In this document: positions 61,250-64,000 of the stretch, one piece after another
Layout of the letters: each line of letters starts with the position of its first letter
Position numbering within the stretch: the stretch's first letter is position 1
Assembly (NCBI RefSeq): GCF_009389715.1
Contig: NC_052394.1
Location: 20,896,899-20,960,898 of the forward strand
Origin: Phoenix dactylifera
Taxonomy: Eukaryota > Streptophyta > Magnoliopsida > Arecales > Arecaceae
Direction of reading: 5' to 3'
DNA length: 64,000 nt
Translations under genes and position numbers: made by a program
The notes under the pieces: model-generated
The model's input: the letters and a program-made list of their open reading frames with translations, nothing else
The model's database searches: none
Told to the model about the DNA's origin: nothing

Positions 61250-64000
61250 TGATAATTCATAGAAAATGGGTATTAAATGGATGAATTTGATCCAGAACAG
61301 GCATGTCATAGCTTTGACACTCTCGTGATATTTTTTGTGAAATGAATTCACTCAAAACCCACTGCTTTGAGTCAATGAACAGCTTCTAATGCCCTTGCTA
61401 ATAGTTTAGAGCTAATGCAACCAGTGATTCATTAACCACCTTCGCTCATATATTGTCCTGCAGAGAGCAGTCTGCATTTCTTCAAGATGCAGAGAACAAA
61501 GAATAGCTCTCCAAAATCCTCCTAATAGCGATCTCCCAAAAACACTTCACAGTCTCATCATCCTTTTGGAGTACCTTTGGGACATGCCGAGCCATTTTTC
61601 CTGCTTGTACTAACTTGTAAACAGTAAACAGAAGAATCTTTGGCTGCTGGAACACGCGGTGATCTTGAAAATTTTGGCCTGCAATGTATGAACTAGGATG
61701 TGAGCAAGGTTTTCAACTCTGATACGCCATAATGTTGGTGTGTGACTAATACCAATGTGAGCTCAGACATCAATCTACTATGGTCAAAGGCTGAATAGTC
61801 TTCAACATCGACCAAGACATCAGGATATCTCAGTTGATGAGGAATTTATGGGCCAATATAGTGAAAATGACAGTAACTTTTCTCTTACACAGCGGTTCTA
61901 ATATTTAGCAATTAAAAAATCCACTAAAGAATAATAAATAAGACCCACAATCTTGCCTATATATTGATATAAAATGCGATAATATCTGGGGATACATAAG
62001 CTTATAAGCCAACAAAAAATATTTTGGTATTCTGTATCACAAAGTGCTATCTCACCCTATTATATCGACTGATATGAAAACAATGCATTTGAGAGAAGGT
62101 TACTTCATGACCAACAAGCATAGGAAAGCTTTACAGAATGGCATAGGTTAGTCAAGTTTTTAAGCAGCCTTACTTTCTCATAGGAATTTGAATTTGATCA
62201 TCAGACTCATTTGAAGCATCTATCTTTTCAGCATGAGCTCCTCCCTGTAACATATTGAAAGAATTTAGATAGTCATTGCGGAAGAAAGCATTGAAGCAGC
62301 TGGATGGTAAATAACATAGGCATATCTGACTGCATTACAATGAAAGCAGTATACTTGTGTAAACCATAACATATGCACAGATTCATGATAGAATGCTACC
62401 AAAGTTACATGACCAGAGCAATAAGTGTAGGTTGAAAAAATTTGGTGGAGAAAGGCCAGCATGACCATAGTGGTTGATATAAGAAAAACGTTCATGCACT
62501 GCCAACCATGCAAGCAAATATGCTGTATCATTTGTACCATGCAATTCATGCATGAATTTCGTGCAATGGTCAGGCATACCACTCCTTTGAATGCTTTATG
62601 AAGCTTGCAGCATCTCCGTTGTAATTACCAAATCAACCTAATATATATCAAAGATGGACGTTTTCTTGGTAGAAAGACTGAGACTTTCCCAAAAAAAAAA
62701 GTTGTGCCATCTATTCCTGGCTTCCTTCAGACCCAGCACATAAATTCCAGCAAACAATTTCGACTGGAAATTTTCAAGGTCTTCAATCACTTAATTCAAA
62801 TTCACTTCTTTCTCTATATATATTGAAATGCACAAGCTTATTTATTATGTATTTCTTATGGCGATAGAGAAAATCAATTTTTTTTCTTTTATCATGCAAA
62901 ATCTTATTCTTGGGTCTATTTTAAACAATACTTGCATAAATATTGATGCAGATCATTTTGTAAATTTTAAAATCTTATAAATTAAACAATATGATGAACT
63001 TCAAAACAAATATCTACCATTTTTCCATCAACTCAGGTGCACCAAAACAAAAAGGAAAGAAAGAGTCGCCAATCTGCATATTAGGAAATAACGCCCTTCT
63101 GACATACATCAGAGAGTTAAGATGTTTGGATGCAAGGGAATCTCCAGAAAAGGAAATGTAGAATCTCCCCATGAAACAAAAAAAAATCCAGAGATTTAGA
63201 AATGAGATTTCCAATTTTTTTCAATCTTTTGTTGAAACAAGCAAATGGAAAAGTAGAATTTACAATGAATACAAGTTCACCCCCAAAAAATGGAGCAAGC
63301 AAAACAACCTCACACCCTGCCAATCTTCTACCTACATTAACCATGTAATGCGGCAACTCTGTAGCTTTCTGACTCTCAACTCATAAAGAGGGCCCCACAG
63401 TCTCCCCCTAACTCCTCAGTCCAAACCTCGTCCAACTCTGGAAAAGAGGAAAAAAAGGGTTTCAGCCCACTCCTCCACCCAGCTTCCTAGCATAAAAGGC
63501 CTCTGTTGATTTACTTATTAACTTGAAATAACTTCAACCAAATGAATCACAATTCTAAACATTCCACCCCCTTAAAGGCAGGCTTGCCGAAAGCCCCACT
63601 TCTTATTCAAATTGGAAAACAGCAGTAAGTCCTAGAAGTCACACATAAAAGCCCTGACAAAATCCTTTACAACCAAGTTATACATCAGTATATCACAGGA
63701 ATCAATGCCCAAACACCGACCACTTTAAAAAAAGAAAGAACAAAAGGATCACCTCGCCTTATTTCCCAGCATTCTAGTCACCATCATAAAACTTGGTTCT
63801 GGTTTTGGTTTTGGCAAGTTTTGGAGTTTTGATTTAAAAAAAAAAGAAAAAAAATGAGAAAATTAAAAGTTGAAGGTAAAAAGGTGCCAAGTATTTCAAG
63901 AAAGTATTTTTCAAATTTTAAAGTACTTTGACTTATATAGATTCTTGGTTATAATTTTGACGATTTAAGCTTAAGTTACAACTGTATACAAGGGATATTG
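61250..64000. other. Right-edge stretch without a recognised gene
   Basis: Mostly AT-rich. Two coding-like stretches on the minus strand (62170-62244 and about 62450-62585) are listed separately. Nothing else could be supported. The right end contains A-rich and C-rich runs but no identifiable domain. Confidence 0.4.
62170..62244 (-). other. Candidate terminal exon of an unknown gene
   Basis: On the minus strand an acceptor (TTACAG, ending 62245) is followed by an open frame encoding GGAHAEKIDASNESDDQIQI, then PMRK and a TAA at 62172-62170. The composition is polar and acidic, as in a protein C-terminus. A further open stretch about 200-340 bp upstream reads MPDHCTKFMHELHGTNDTAY and LLAWLAVHERFSYINHYG. 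I do not recognise either. If real, the gene would enter from beyond the right edge. Confidence 0.22.

Overview
The window is nuclear DNA of a flowering plant. Genes are split by many GT-AG introns, intergenic DNA is long and AT-rich, and plant-type retroelements are interspersed. Protein wording and the retroelement types suggest a monocot, possibly a palm. That placement is an impression, not a demonstrated result.

Four genes can be rebuilt exon by exon. (1) 4190-4859 (-): 5' part of a Ran-binding protein 1 gene; its last exon was not found and probably lies beyond the left edge. (2) 11686-28926 (-): a complete clathrin heavy chain gene, 30 coding exons and 1706 residues, with introns of about 1.4, 2.9 and 3.5 kb. 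(3) 40284-43687 (-): a complete five-exon trichome birefringence-like (TBL) wall-polysaccharide O-acetyltransferase of 445 residues. (4) 54302-59671 (+): a complete 13-exon glutamine-hydrolysing asparagine synthetase of 589 residues, whose first intron appears to use a GC donor. A broken, 5'-truncated, intron-containing copy of an EBP1/PA2G4-type gene lies at 6919-7935 (-).

Between the genes lie decayed mobile elements. Two are Au-type SINEs (8341-8500, and 13059-13190 inside a clathrin intron). One is a second kind of tRNA-headed SINE with a perfect target-site duplication (30345-30670). A 5'-truncated LINE keeps the end of its RNase H domain (60897-61233). LTR-like DNA at 33060-35021 contains 82-bp and 42-bp tandem units. 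A 181-bp-arm inverted repeat lies at 36715-37414. A CACTA-type terminus at 39323 is preceded by seven copies of a roughly 165-bp unit. The stretches 1-4189, 43770-54100 and 61250-64000 hold no gene I can name.

The genes are ordinary housekeeping or metabolic plant genes: nuclear transport, vesicle coating, cell-wall acetylation and nitrogen assimilation. They share no visible pathway, and plant gene order gives no operon logic. I found no convincing new multi-gene system. The items most worth a second look are the inverted repeat, the GC-AG intron, the decayed EBP1 copy, the tandem arrays and two unrecognised coding-like stretches (5972-6415 and 62170-62580).
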